Assembly (NCBI GenBank): GCA_002371985.1 | Contig: DFHZ01000006.1 | Location: 1 to 19,994, forward strand | Length of the DNA stretch: 19,994 nucleotides | Reading direction: 5' to 3' | Source of the DNA: Ruminococcaceae bacterium UBA3710 | GTDB taxonomy: Bacteria > Bacillota > Clostridia > Oscillospirales > Acutalibacteraceae | Shown: one piece after another, positions 6,924 through 13,758 of the stretch | How the letters are laid out: each line of letters opens with the position of its first letter | Position numbering within the stretch: the stretch's first letter is position 1 | The notes under the pieces: generated by a model | Told to the model about the DNA's origin: nothing | The model's database searches: none | Seen by the model: only the letters and a program-made list of their open reading frames with translations | Position numbers and translations under genes: made by a program

Positions 6924-9140
6924 TTAATATGCAGGAACGGTAAAAGTACCAGACCAAGCATTAGAGCCAAATTGGTCCCAATAACTACCTGAAATATTTA
7001 CTGTTGTTTGTGCCGTTGTATTAACCGGAACTGTTATCCATCCCGAATATACAGTATTTGTTCTATCCGAAGAAGACGATGAACTCCATAGGTTGGATGA
7101 TGCAATTGTTACTGTCCCAGTGCTAGCACCATTTGCAGAAGCATTAAAGTATTGAGCATATCCATAATAATAGTTTTTCACTATCTTATTCGTCCACTCG
7201 ACTCTAATTTGTACACTGTTTGCGGTTCTGTTTCGATACTCTATTCTTGCTGCATATGTAATCCGATTGGCGCCATCATAATACCACCAAACACCACTCT
7301 TTATATATTGTGAAGTAGATACTGACGACGGAGCATAGGTAAATGTAATCGTCTTTGCGCTTGTTGAATCCCACATAACTGTTTGTGATTCCGGTGTTTT
7401 ATAACCGCTCTTTGCGGGTGCGCTTATCGTGTGAGATGTACCATACTGATATGTGGCGGTTGATGTTCCCAGGGATGTTCCATTGCTGGATTTATACACA
7501 ATATTGTATGTATAACTGTTTAAACTTGCGGAAGCATAAATATCAGAAGAAGTGATATCCGATGAAACTGTTATAGCTGTTTTGCCCGAACCACTTAAGG
7601 AATATCCAGTGTTTGGCGTATAAGTGACCGATAAAACATCTCCATAATAAACAGTATCATTATTGCTTAAAGCTCCTATGGATGATCCGGCATATGGCGA
7701 AGAAGTTCTACGAACAGAAATAGTATACCCTGTTCCATTGTTCCATGTAACCTGATAAGGAAACGGATTCCATTTGGCATAAAGCGTCATATTATCTTCG
7801 ATTACATCGGTATCAAAGTTCCACTTTTTCACATAATTTTTATCTTGATACCATCCTTCCAGTGTAAACTGATCCCTTGCAATCAAAGCGGGAGCAGAAA
7901 CGCCGGTTAAGTAAACAGCGCTGTCGCTTGCAGTTTGATTATTGTATTGATAATCAAATGTAACCGTATAAGTGTTGATTTCATATTGGGCAGTAAAAAC
8001 AGCATCGGTTAGAATATGCTCAGTGTCGCCATCCCAAGAGGTAAAGGTGTAGCCCTTTCTGGTCGGATTTGCCGGTAAAACAGCTGCTTGGCCAGAAAGC
8101 ACAATTTGCGTATCTAACACCGTACCGTCATAATCCTTAAAGGTAACATTACGCTCTGCTTTATCGGTACTTATTTCTAATAAACGACTTTTTTCTGATT
8201 CTTTCAAAGCATTGATTGCGGTTACTTCAAAGTTATATCGTGTATCTTGTGTTAAACCAGCAACTGTATAATTATTCTCAGTTATAATTTCACTATTAAT
8301 CTTATTGCCGTCCATATAAACATTGTAGCCAATAACATATCTTGAAGCATCCCATGTTAAGTCAATGGATGTTTCATTTTTTTCGCTGACAACAAGTCCT
8401 GTAGGTGCCTCCATTGTGAAAATAGGATAGTTGGAAACGGCACCGGCAGAATACTGCAAAATAAGCAGTGCATCTGCGGCAGAAATTTTGGTATCCCCGT
8501 TTACATCGGCAACCTTAGATTGATTTTCCTCTAATTCTATCAATTGAGAATTGGCATAGAGTGTTATCAAAGCATCAGTGGCGGTAACATCACCAGAAAG
8601 GTTTACATCCCCGTAAGGCGTGTTAATCAAAGTGATTTTTCCGTTTGTTACCGTGGATGCAATTTTATAATCCTCATAATTACGGAGATCGGAAACAGTA
8701 AGAGTTACCGGAATTTCAACGAATTCCTCTCCTTGTGGTACATCGCCAATTGCTTCAAATTCAACCTCAAATAAACGACCTTCGTCATAAGTGGGGTTGA
8801 CATCGGCATAAGCGACTTTAACCGTTCCACTATTTGTAATGTTTTTGGATGTTGTACCGTTTTTCAACACCAAGCCCGTTTCAATGTTTAAAGCCCTTAA
8901 CATCGAAGTATCGTAGGTTAAAGTGAAAAGCCCTGCCGACATTTGAGAATTTTCTTTGATGTCAACAAAAATTTTGGTTGTTTCACCTGTGGCACAGAAC
9001 GAAGTGCTGACGGAAAACTCTGCGTTTCCAACCGTTTGCTCATACGGATTGGGATCTGCGGCAAACGCTCCGGTTGGAATAACAACCGAAAACATCGCTA
9101 TGCACAAAAGCATCGCTAAAAGTTTTTTTAGAGCATTCAT
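6924..9140 (-). CDS. Secreted cohesin-dockerin protein with Fn3, InlB-type repeats and adhesin-like C-terminal beta domain
   Basis: A 738-residue exported protein. Modules: signal peptide (1-27), cohesin-like domain (~38-173), internal type I dockerin (~176-236; loops DVNLSGDVTATD and DVNGDTKISAAD), fibronectin III (~243-328), two InlB-type repeats (~330-387 and 388-457), a beta-rich region (~458-542), a MucBP-like unit (~543-612, YNIVYKSSNGTSLGTSTA), and an aromatic/Ser/Asn-rich C-terminal domain (~613-738) ending in GTFTVPAY. The last domain looks like the beta-sandwich tips of phage tail or surface adhesins, but I cannot name a family. Its first 330 residues have the same layout as the next gene, so the two probably arose by duplication followed by tail swapping. 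The start is ATG 9140, with AGGAGG 8 bases upstream; it overlaps the previous stop as ATGA (9137-9140), which indicates coupling. Confidence 0.88.
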   Translation of the reverse strand: MNALKKLLAMLLCIAMFSVVIPTGAFAADPNPYEQTVGNAEFSVSTSFCATGETTKIFVDIKENSQMSAGLFTLTYDTSMLRALNIETGLVLKNGTTSKNITNSGTVKVAYADVNPTYDEGRLFEVEFEAIGDVPQGEEFVEIPVTLTVSDLRNYEDYKIASTVTNGKITLINTPYGDVNLSGDVTATDALITLYANSQLIELEENQSKVADVNGDTKISAADALLILQYSAGAVSNYPIFTMEAPTGLVVSEKNETSIDLTWDASRYVIGYNVYMDGNKINSEIITENNYTVAGLTQDTRYNFEVTAINALKESEKSRLLEISTDKAERNVTFKDYDGTVLDTQIVLSGQAAVLPANPTRKGYTFTSWDGDTEHILTDAVFTAQYEINTYTVTFDYQYNNQTASDSAVYLTGVSAPALIARDQFTLEGWYQDKNYVKKWNFDTDVIEDNMTLYAKWNPFPYQVTWNNGTGYTISVRRTSSPYAGSSIGALSNNDTVYYGDVLSVTYTPNTGYSLSGSGKTAITVSSDITSSDIYASASLNSYTYNIVYKSSNGTSLGTSTATYQYGTSHTISAPAKSGYKTPESQTVMWDSTSAKTITFTYAPSSVSTSQYIKSGVWWYYDGANRITYAARIEYRNRTANSVQIRVEWTNKIVKNYYYGYAQYFNASANGASTGTVTIASSNLWSSSSSSDRTNTVYSGWITVPVNTTAQTTVNISGSYWDQFGSNAWSGTFTVPAY

Positions 9141-9952
9141 TTCTTTTTCCTCCTGATTTTCAAAATATATATGCAAACAACTGCTACAAATACCAGTATT
9201 CCGATGCCCGATAGAATAGGAATCCGGAAATCCGATTGGCTTTTCTTTCCAGTTGGAGTTGCCTTATTTTTAACGGAAGATACTTCTACGCCTTTGGAAG
9301 TTTCTTCTATTTTATCTTTTGATGTTTGCAAATCACTTTTGTCTTTATCATCGTAGGAAGAAGGATTTTCAGGTTTTACACTATTGTCATCCTTACCGGT
9401 TGTCGTCTTAGTGTTTTCAGATATTGCTTTACTATTATTTTTGCTAGTTAAAGTTTCAGGCTTTTTATAAATTGGATTCGTTACCGTAACGGTATGTGGC
9501 GTTACCGGTATTTCATCACAGTTAATATCAATACACTCTGATATTTCATAGCTAATGTTTAGTTCTTTGCAATCCGAAGTGATTGGTTCAAAACTCGCCA
9601 ACATTATTTCGCCTGATTTGACAACCGGTTCAGTGGATATGTAAGAAAGAATCACTTTTCCCGGTTTATCTGCATTGCATTTTGTAATTCCGTTTGAAAT
9701 CAAAGAGCCTTCTTTATGATTTATCAACTTCACTTCGGTTGGATCATATATAACATTTAGTGTTAATCCACAAATACCGGAATTTTCTGAAACAGTAATC
9801 GTATAGGATATTTCTTTCTCAGAAACAACGGCATTGGCAGAAAAAGATGCCGAGTTCTCCATAGTTGTTGCCTTCAAAACACACATCTTACTTGATAGCA
9901 TAAATAAAACAGTGATCGCTAAAAATACTGCAAAAAACTTTACTTTATTCAC
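9137..9952 (-). CDS. Membrane-anchored cohesin protein (putative anchoring scaffoldin)
   Basis: 271 residues: an N-terminal signal/anchor (1-~28), one cohesin-like domain (~36-158, with VSENSGICGLTLNVIYDPTEV), a charged Lys/Ser/Thr/Asp linker (~160-242) long enough to span the cell wall, and a C-terminal transmembrane helix (~244-264) followed by the stop-transfer tail KIRRKKK. This topology puts the cohesin outside and fixes it to the membrane, without a dockerin of its own. It is thus the natural base on which the four dockerin-bearing products of the same operon could dock. The start is GTG 9952, preceded by GGGGG at 7 bases. It is the first gene after the promoter at 9984-10012. The topology is clear; the cohesin assignment rests on residue pattern and on similarity to the cohesin regions of the neighbours; the docking role is inference. 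Confidence 0.85.
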   Translation of the reverse strand: MNKVKFFAVFLAITVLFMLSSKMCVLKATTMENSASFSANAVVSEKEISYTITVSENSGICGLTLNVIYDPTEVKLINHKEGSLISNGITKCNADKPGKVILSYISTEPVVKSGEIMLASFEPITSDCKELNISYEISECIDINCDEIPVTPHTVTVTNPIYKKPETLTSKNNSKAISENTKTTTGKDDNSVKPENPSSYDDKDKSDLQTSKDKIEETSKGVEVSSVKNKATPTGKKSQSDFRIPILSGIGILVFVAVVCIYILKIRRKKK

Positions 9953-9983
9953 TTTTTAACCCCCATATTGCAGTTACCATTAT

Positions 9984-10012
9984 ATTTTATATGAATATTA
10001 CCGCTTTGTCAA
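9984..10012 (-). promoter_or_regulatory. Predicted sigma-A promoter of the five-gene cohesin/dockerin operon
   Basis: On the minus strand: TTGACA (10012-10007), a 17-bp spacer, and TAAAAT (9989-9984), with transcript start near 9977. The -35 box lies 8 bp from the first of the ATCA-N3-TGAT sites, a position that would let a bound regulator touch RNA polymerase. Confidence 0.75.
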
Positions 10013-10020
10013 GTTAAAAT

Positions 10021-10074
10021 ATCATTATGATAATGCTATATCATTTTGATTATTATATTATCATTAAGGGTGAT
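10021..10074. promoter_or_regulatory. Candidate operator array ATCA-N3-TGAT in the divergent intergenic region
   Basis: Two palindromic sites, ATCATTATGAT (10021-10031) and ATCATTTTGAT (10040-10050), are 19 bp apart. A third, imperfect copy begins ATCATTAAGGG at 10060 and has its TGAT arm at 10071-10074. The 19-20 bp period corresponds to about two helical turns, so the sites face the same side of DNA. The third copy covers the Shine-Dalgarno site of the XRE gene. The likely binder is that XRE protein; this is inference. Confidence 0.55.
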
Positions 10075-10078
10075 TTAC

Positions 10079-10387
10079 TTGATTAGAGAATTGTATTCAT
10101 TGGCTGAAAAAATCAAAAGTTTAAGAGATGCTGCCGGAATAACACAAACCGAACTTGCAAAAATGCTTGACATTACAAGATCTGCTGTAAACTCTTGGGA
10201 AATGGGAATTTCCATACCCCAAACACAGTATATTGTGGAATTGGCTCGAATATTCGGCGTTTCAACCGATTACCTCTTAGGTGTAGAGGAAACGGCAACT
10301 ATTTCGGTAAAAGGGCTCAGCGAAAGACAGGTAAAAGCACTATGCGAAATAATAAACTGCTTTAATTTAAAAAACAAACAAGATTAA
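10079..10387 (+). CDS. XRE-family helix-turn-helix transcriptional regulator
   Basis: A 102-residue DNA-binding protein. A Cro/C1-type HTH spans residues ~9-62: EKIKSLRDAAGITQTELAKM, then the recognition part ITRSAVNSWEMGISIPQ, then the usual IVELARIFGVSTDYLLG. A short C-terminal tail (~65-102) has no recognised domain; it may serve dimerisation. The start is taken as TTG 10079, because AAGGGTGAT (10066-10074) is well placed before it; a GTG at 10070 and a TTG at 10046 are further in-frame options but lie in the putative operator array. It is divergent from the cohesin/dockerin operon with a 126-bp gap, so it probably controls that operon and itself. Its stop codon runs into a terminator hairpin. 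Confidence 0.88.
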   Translation: MIRELYSLAEKIKSLRDAAGITQTELAKMLDITRSAVNSWEMGISIPQTQYIVELARIFGVSTDYLLGVEETATISVKGLSERQVKALCEIINCFNLKNKQD

Positions 10388-10414
10388 ACCGGCTCCAGAA
10401 TTCGGAGCCGGTTT
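10386..10414 (+). terminator. Rho-independent terminator of the XRE gene
   Basis: An 11-bp GC-rich perfect stem (AAACCGGCTCC / GGAGCCGGTTT) with a 7-base loop begins inside the stop codon and is followed by TTTATT. Confidence 0.8.
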
Positions 10415-10427
10415 ATTACATAAAGAA

Positions 10428-10455
10428 AAAGTGTCCGTAAAAATACGGGCACTTT
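10428..10455 (+). terminator. Second tandem terminator hairpin
   Basis: A 12-bp stem (AAAGTGTCCGTA / TACGGGCACTTT, one wobble pair) with a 4-base loop and a T6 run ends at 10458. It lies 14 bases after the first hairpin and would act as back-up. Confidence 0.7.
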
Positions 10456-10470
10456 TTTCCTTTAAGGGGT

Positions 10471-10540
10471 TTGAGGAGAAATTTCTCGTTATACGAGAAG
10501 CCTTGAAGGAATTGCGGCTTTCCTTCTCGGCACTTTTATA
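10471..10540. other. Structured intergenic element, function unknown
   Basis: Between the tandem terminators and the M23 gene sit a 12-bp palindrome (GAGAAATTTCTC, 10476-10487), a hairpin TTCTCGT-TAT-ACGAGAA (10483-10499), and a hairpin with GAAGGAA/TTCCTTC arms and outer GCC/GGC pairs (10500-10531) followed by ACTTTTATA. GGCACTTTT occurs at 10448-10456 and again at 10529-10537. It may be a third terminator, a small RNA or a dispersed repeat. No convincing protein is encoded in either strand. Nothing further is seen up to 10651 except the ribosome binding site of the next gene. Confidence 0.4.
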
Positions 10541-10651
10541 ATAATTGTAAATTGTTTCCGCAATATGAACTTTTTTTAAACATTTTTTAAGAATATTGTA
10601 AACAAATTCAGTCAATAATACTCTTGAAAATTAAAAAAAGGGGCAAAGATT

Positions 10652-11341
10652 ATGCAATACGAATCACATAATAAAAAAACCAACAACAGTTTTTATATCA
10701 TTATTGCCGTTTGTGCTATTGCGATAGGTCTTGTTTCCTACCTTGCAGTAGTCAAGACAGACACAAAGAACAAAAACAAGAACGGAAACGACTCTAAAAA
10801 CGAATTATCTTCGGATACATCGGCATATAATAGCAGTGAAGAAGATATAATCGAGGATAACACCGTTTCGAGCGAAAACACGCAGGTAACCAAAAACACT
10901 GTAAGCGATGTACCTTATGAAGAGCCAAAGCAAGAAAAGCAAACCTTTGTTATGCCGACAAAGGGAAACATCATAAAAGGTTTCAGTGATACTTCACTAC
11001 AATACGATAAAACTTACGGTGATCTTCGAATGCACAAGGGAATAGATATTTCCTGTGAAAACAATGCTCAAATCGTATCCGCTTCAAAAGGAACTATAAG
11101 CGATATAAGCGATACCGCCGAATACGGAAAAGTAATTACCATCGACCATGGAAACGGGCTTATAGTAAAATACTGCGGACTCTCGAGTGTTTGCGTTACA
11201 AAAGGTGAAGAAGTTTCGGCAGGAACGCTTATAGGCACCAACAAAAACCCGACATGCGAATGTATGGATGAAAATCACATTCACATTGAATGTACTTTAA
11301 ACGGCGAAACAGTTTCTCCGGTTTCCGCTTTCGGTTTTTAA
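10652..11341 (+). CDS. M23 family metallopeptidase, SpoIIQ-like
   Basis: 229 residues with a short N-terminal cytoplasmic part, one transmembrane helix (~13-33), a charged linker rich in Lys, Asn, Ser and Glu (~35-95), and a LytM/M23 domain (~98-229) on the outside. The zinc ligands expected for M23 are present: His128 and Asp132 in MHKGID, and HIH at 209-211. This layout and length match SpoIIQ, the forespore membrane protein that meets SpoIIIAH across the intermembrane space during engulfment. The Bacillus subtilis protein lacks a full zinc site while clostridial ones keep it, so this copy may be an active endopeptidase. GGGG 8 bases before the ATG is the ribosome site. The nearby sporulation genes fit, but a vegetative envelope M23 protein is possible. 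Confidence 0.82.
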   Translation: MQYESHNKKTNNSFYIIIAVCAIAIGLVSYLAVVKTDTKNKNKNGNDSKNELSSDTSAYNSSEEDIIEDNTVSSENTQVTKNTVSDVPYEEPKQEKQTFVMPTKGNIIKGFSDTSLQYDKTYGDLRMHKGIDISCENNAQIVSASKGTISDISDTAEYGKVITIDHGNGLIVKYCGLSSVCVTKGEEVSAGTLIGTNKNPTCECMDENHIHIECTLNGETVSPVSAFGF

Positions 11342-11383
11342 TTTTAAAATACCCTGCCCTCGAATATTCGTTTAGGGGCAAAG

Positions 11384-11422
11384 TTTAAGCACACCGTAAA
11401 TCTTTTATGCGGTGTGCTTAAA
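11384..11422. terminator. Bidirectional terminator between the M23 gene and trmB
   Basis: A 13-bp stem, TTTAAGCACACCG (11384-11396) with its complement at 11410-11422. The flanks are A/T-rich on both sides, and the genes converge on it. Confidence 0.75.
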
Positions 11423-11429
11423 TTATGTA

Positions 11430-12110
11430 TTATTTAATATACGCCTCAAGGCGGTAAATAGGTTGACCTAAATTCATAAAGCGACTTTCGTATTCCGTAA
11501 TAATATTCTCGTCCGAGTTTTCAAAATCGGTATTATGAACATCCAAAGAAACATTTTTAAGGGCAAATCCGCAACTTGAAAACTGCTCAATCGAAAATTC
11601 AAAAAAATTCATATTGTCGGTTTTTTGGTGAATTTCAGCACCCTTTTTCAAAATACGCTTATATATTTCCAAGAAGTTTTCACTTGTCAGTCTATGCGAA
11701 GCATATTTCTTTTTCGGGAACGGGCAGGAAAAATTAAGAAAAATTCCGCTGATACTTTGAGGTTTTATATGCCTTTCAATATATTCGGCAGAAATTTTTA
11801 AAAACCTTAGGTTTGCTACGCCCTCTCTTTGTGCCAATTCACACGCAGAAACGATAACATTTGAATCTTTTTCAACTGCCAAAAGGTTAATATCGGGGTG
11901 GCTTTTTGCATAAGCAACGGCAAATTTACCCTTTCCGCAACCGATTTCAAGAAACAGCGGTCTATCAGCACCGAACCACTTTTCAAAATCTATATAATCT
12001 TTATTATTTATCGCGGTATTGAAATTACGGTCCTCGGTTTCGCTTATATAAAGATATTCTTCTACACCCGAAAGTCTTTCTTCAAGGTGTTTTTTCTTTC
12101 GCATTCTCAT
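11430..12110 (-). CDS. trmB: tRNA (guanine(46)-N7)-methyltransferase TrmB
   Basis: A 226-residue class I SAM-dependent methyltransferase that forms m7G46 in the tRNA variable loop. The SAM-binding motif LEIGCGKG is at 54-61 and the acidic AVEKD follows at 78-82. The family signature, usually SDPWPKKRH, is here SCPFPKKKY (128-136), then KTD (163-165) and the terminal TEYE (205-208). The Asp-to-Cys, His-to-Tyr and Arg-to-His (residues 129, 136, 139) changes touch residues reported as important in the E. coli enzyme, while the KTD Asp and T..E are kept. The length is normal. The ATG at 12110 overlaps the stop of the Mrp gene as ATGA, so it is the last gene of its operon, ending at the shared terminator. 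TrmB by overall pattern; full activity is less certain. Confidence 0.88.
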   Translation of the reverse strand: MRMRKKKHLEERLSGVEEYLYISETEDRNFNTAINNKDYIDFEKWFGADRPLFLEIGCGKGKFAVAYAKSHPDINLLAVEKDSNVIVSACELAQREGVANLRFLKISAEYIERHIKPQSISGIFLNFSCPFPKKKYASHRLTSENFLEIYKRILKKGAEIHQKTDNMNFFEFSIEQFSSCGFALKNVSLDVHNTDFENSDENIITEYESRFMNLGQPIYRLEAYIK

Positions 12111-12928
12111 TTATTTAATTCTTCTATCCTTGTTGCTGAATTTTTAAGATAATCGCCCTCGAAAAGTTCGATAACTCCCATATCAACCTGACGGGCAAGT
12201 TCTATATCTATGGGCATTTTATCCAAAACGGGAACTCCTGTTTCTTTTGAGATTTCATCGCTTCCGTTTCCGAAAACGGAAAACTCTTTTCCGCAGTCGG
12301 GACATTTTACATAACTCATATTTTCGATAAGACCTATTACCGGTATTTTCATCATATCAGCCATATTAAGAGCCTTTTTTACAATCAGCGAAACAAGGTC
12401 CTGAGGCGATGTTACGACAACTATACCGTCAAGAGGTATAATCTGAAATACCGTAAGCGGAACATCACCCGTTCCGGGCGGACAGTCGATAAACAAATAA
12501 TCGAGATCGCCCCAAACAACCTCTTGCCAGAACTGTTTTACAAGTCCTGCGATAACAGGTCCACGCCACACAACCGGAGCATCGGCAGTTTCAAGCATCA
12601 TATTAACAGACATTATCTTGATGCCTGTTTTTGTTTCAGCAGGTAAAATGCCGAGTTCGTTTTGCATTGCCTTTGCAGTTATACCAAATGCTTTTGGTAT
12701 TGAAGGACCTGTTATATCGGCGTCAAGAATGCCGACTTTATATCCCCTTCTGCTCATCTCGGTTGCAAGCATTGAGGTAACCATAGATTTACCTACGCCA
12801 CCTTTTCCGCTTACAACGGCTACAATATGCTTTATATTGTTAAAAGCACCGGTAGGCTCTAACATACTGCCGTTTTCTTTTGAGCCACAGTTACTCGAAC
12901 ATGAATCACAATTTCCGTTACATCCCAT
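12107..12928 (-). CDS. mrp: Mrp/NBP35-type iron-sulfur carrier P-loop ATPase
   Basis: A 273-residue cytoplasmic ParA/MinD-like ATPase that carries Fe-S clusters to target proteins. A cysteine-rich N-terminus (Cys3, 7, 10, 14) precedes the deviant Walker A GKGGVGKS (41-48); LDADITGPSIP (68-78), the PPGTGD block (150-155) and the cluster-binding pair CPDC (Cys209, Cys212) follow. This arrangement, with both an N-terminal Cys cluster and the CPxC pair, is typical of NBP35-like Mrp proteins in anaerobes. The start ATG has AGGTGAT just upstream. It sits 23 bases after the YwaF-like gene and overlaps trmB by 4 bases. The cysteine desulfurase at 15036 could supply sulfur for the same pathway, although it is in a separate unit. 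Confidence 0.93.
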   Translation of the reverse strand: MGCNGNCDSCSSNCGSKENGSMLEPTGAFNNIKHIVAVVSGKGGVGKSMVTSMLATEMSRRGYKVGILDADITGPSIPKAFGITAKAMQNELGILPAETKTGIKIMSVNMMLETADAPVVWRGPVIAGLVKQFWQEVVWGDLDYLFIDCPPGTGDVPLTVFQIIPLDGIVVVTSPQDLVSLIVKKALNMADMMKIPVIGLIENMSYVKCPDCGKEFSVFGNGSDEISKETGVPVLDKMPIDIELARQVDMGVIELFEGDYLKNSATRIEELNK

Positions 12929-12951
12929 TTTTTATCACCTAATCTTAAAAA

Positions 12952-13758
12952 TTATACATTTACAAGTTCTTTTTCGTCTTCCGTCTTTTCGTTAGTATGC
13001 GATTTGAATTTACCGATTATAAAGAATACCAATGATATTATTGCCATATAAACGGCAAGTATTAAAAGCGACGGAAGCATATACAGATACGGCACCTTTA
13101 TAAACTTATGGAAAAGAGCAAGTATGCTTATACCTGCGTCGTCCATTGTAAAGAAATAATTTGCATAGGTGCAAAGTCCCGTTGCCCTTAAAATCAAGTT
13201 TATACAATGTATAAAGAACGCAAGAGAAACAAGTGTTAAAAACACCTTTGGAAAGTCCTTAAATTCGGGCTTGAAAAAGCCGAGCGTTGCGAGAGAAATG
13301 CCCGATATAACTATAAAGTAATGCGTAACATAATAACCGAGCATTCTCGGAAGCAGTAACGGCTCACCTACAAATGCGGCTTCGGGGAAAAAGAGTGCCA
13401 TACCTGCACCAAGCGGAGCCAAAAAGAAAGAAAAGCCCATTATTCCCCTTTTCTTTGTCAAAACACCGATAGGAATTAAAAACATATTTATATTACAAAG
13501 TTGAAGCGGTAATTCGTTGAACCAATTAAACTTTGTAAGTTTTGGTACTGTTTTATTAAGAAAATCTTTATCGACAGACAAAAAGCCCTTATAAACAAAG
13601 AACAAAACCGCCGTAAAAAGACAAAAAGAAACGATAAAAACGGTTTTTGCCTTTTCGCTTTTATCTTTGAATATCAGTCCGATAGCAACAATAAGTGCTA
13701 TAGTTATTCCCCAACAAATAAAATATAAACCGTTAAACGGTGCCATTATTAAATTCAT
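12952..13758 (-). CDS. YwaF/TIGR02206-type integral membrane protein (TMEM164-like)
   Basis: 268 residues with about seven predicted membrane helices and a charged C-terminal tail (Thr-Glu-Asp-Glu-Lys). The motif ELPLQLCNIN (82-91, Cys88) and a later intramembrane His146 in YYVTHYF match the pattern of the YwaF/TIGR02206 family. The related animal protein TMEM164 has been described as a Cys/His phospholipid acyltransferase, so a lipid-remodelling role is possible here, but that is inference. The ATG at 13758 has AAGGGG 8 bases upstream and lies inside the PAP2 gene: the two overlap by 26 bases in different frames. A second ATG at 13746 is possible. The pairing with a PAP2 phosphatase supports membrane lipid metabolism. 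Confidence 0.75.
   Translation of the reverse strand: MNLIMAPFNGLYFICWGITIALIVAIGLIFKDKSEKAKTVFIVSFCLFTAVLFFVYKGFLSVDKDFLNKTVPKLTKFNWFNELPLQLCNINMFLIPIGVLTKKRGIMGFSFFLAPLGAGMALFFPEAAFVGEPLLLPRMLGYYVTHYFIVISGISLATLGFFKPEFKDFPKVFLTLVSLAFFIHCINLILRATGLCTYANYFFTMDDAGISILALFHKFIKVPYLYMLPSLLILAVYMAIISLVFFIIGKFKSHTNEKTEDEKELVNV

Noticed and set aside
10367..10615. An 82-codon minus-strand open frame in the intergenic region after the XRE gene
   Set aside because: It reads through the terminator hairpins, has no ribosome site, and its composition reflects the inverted repeats rather than a protein.
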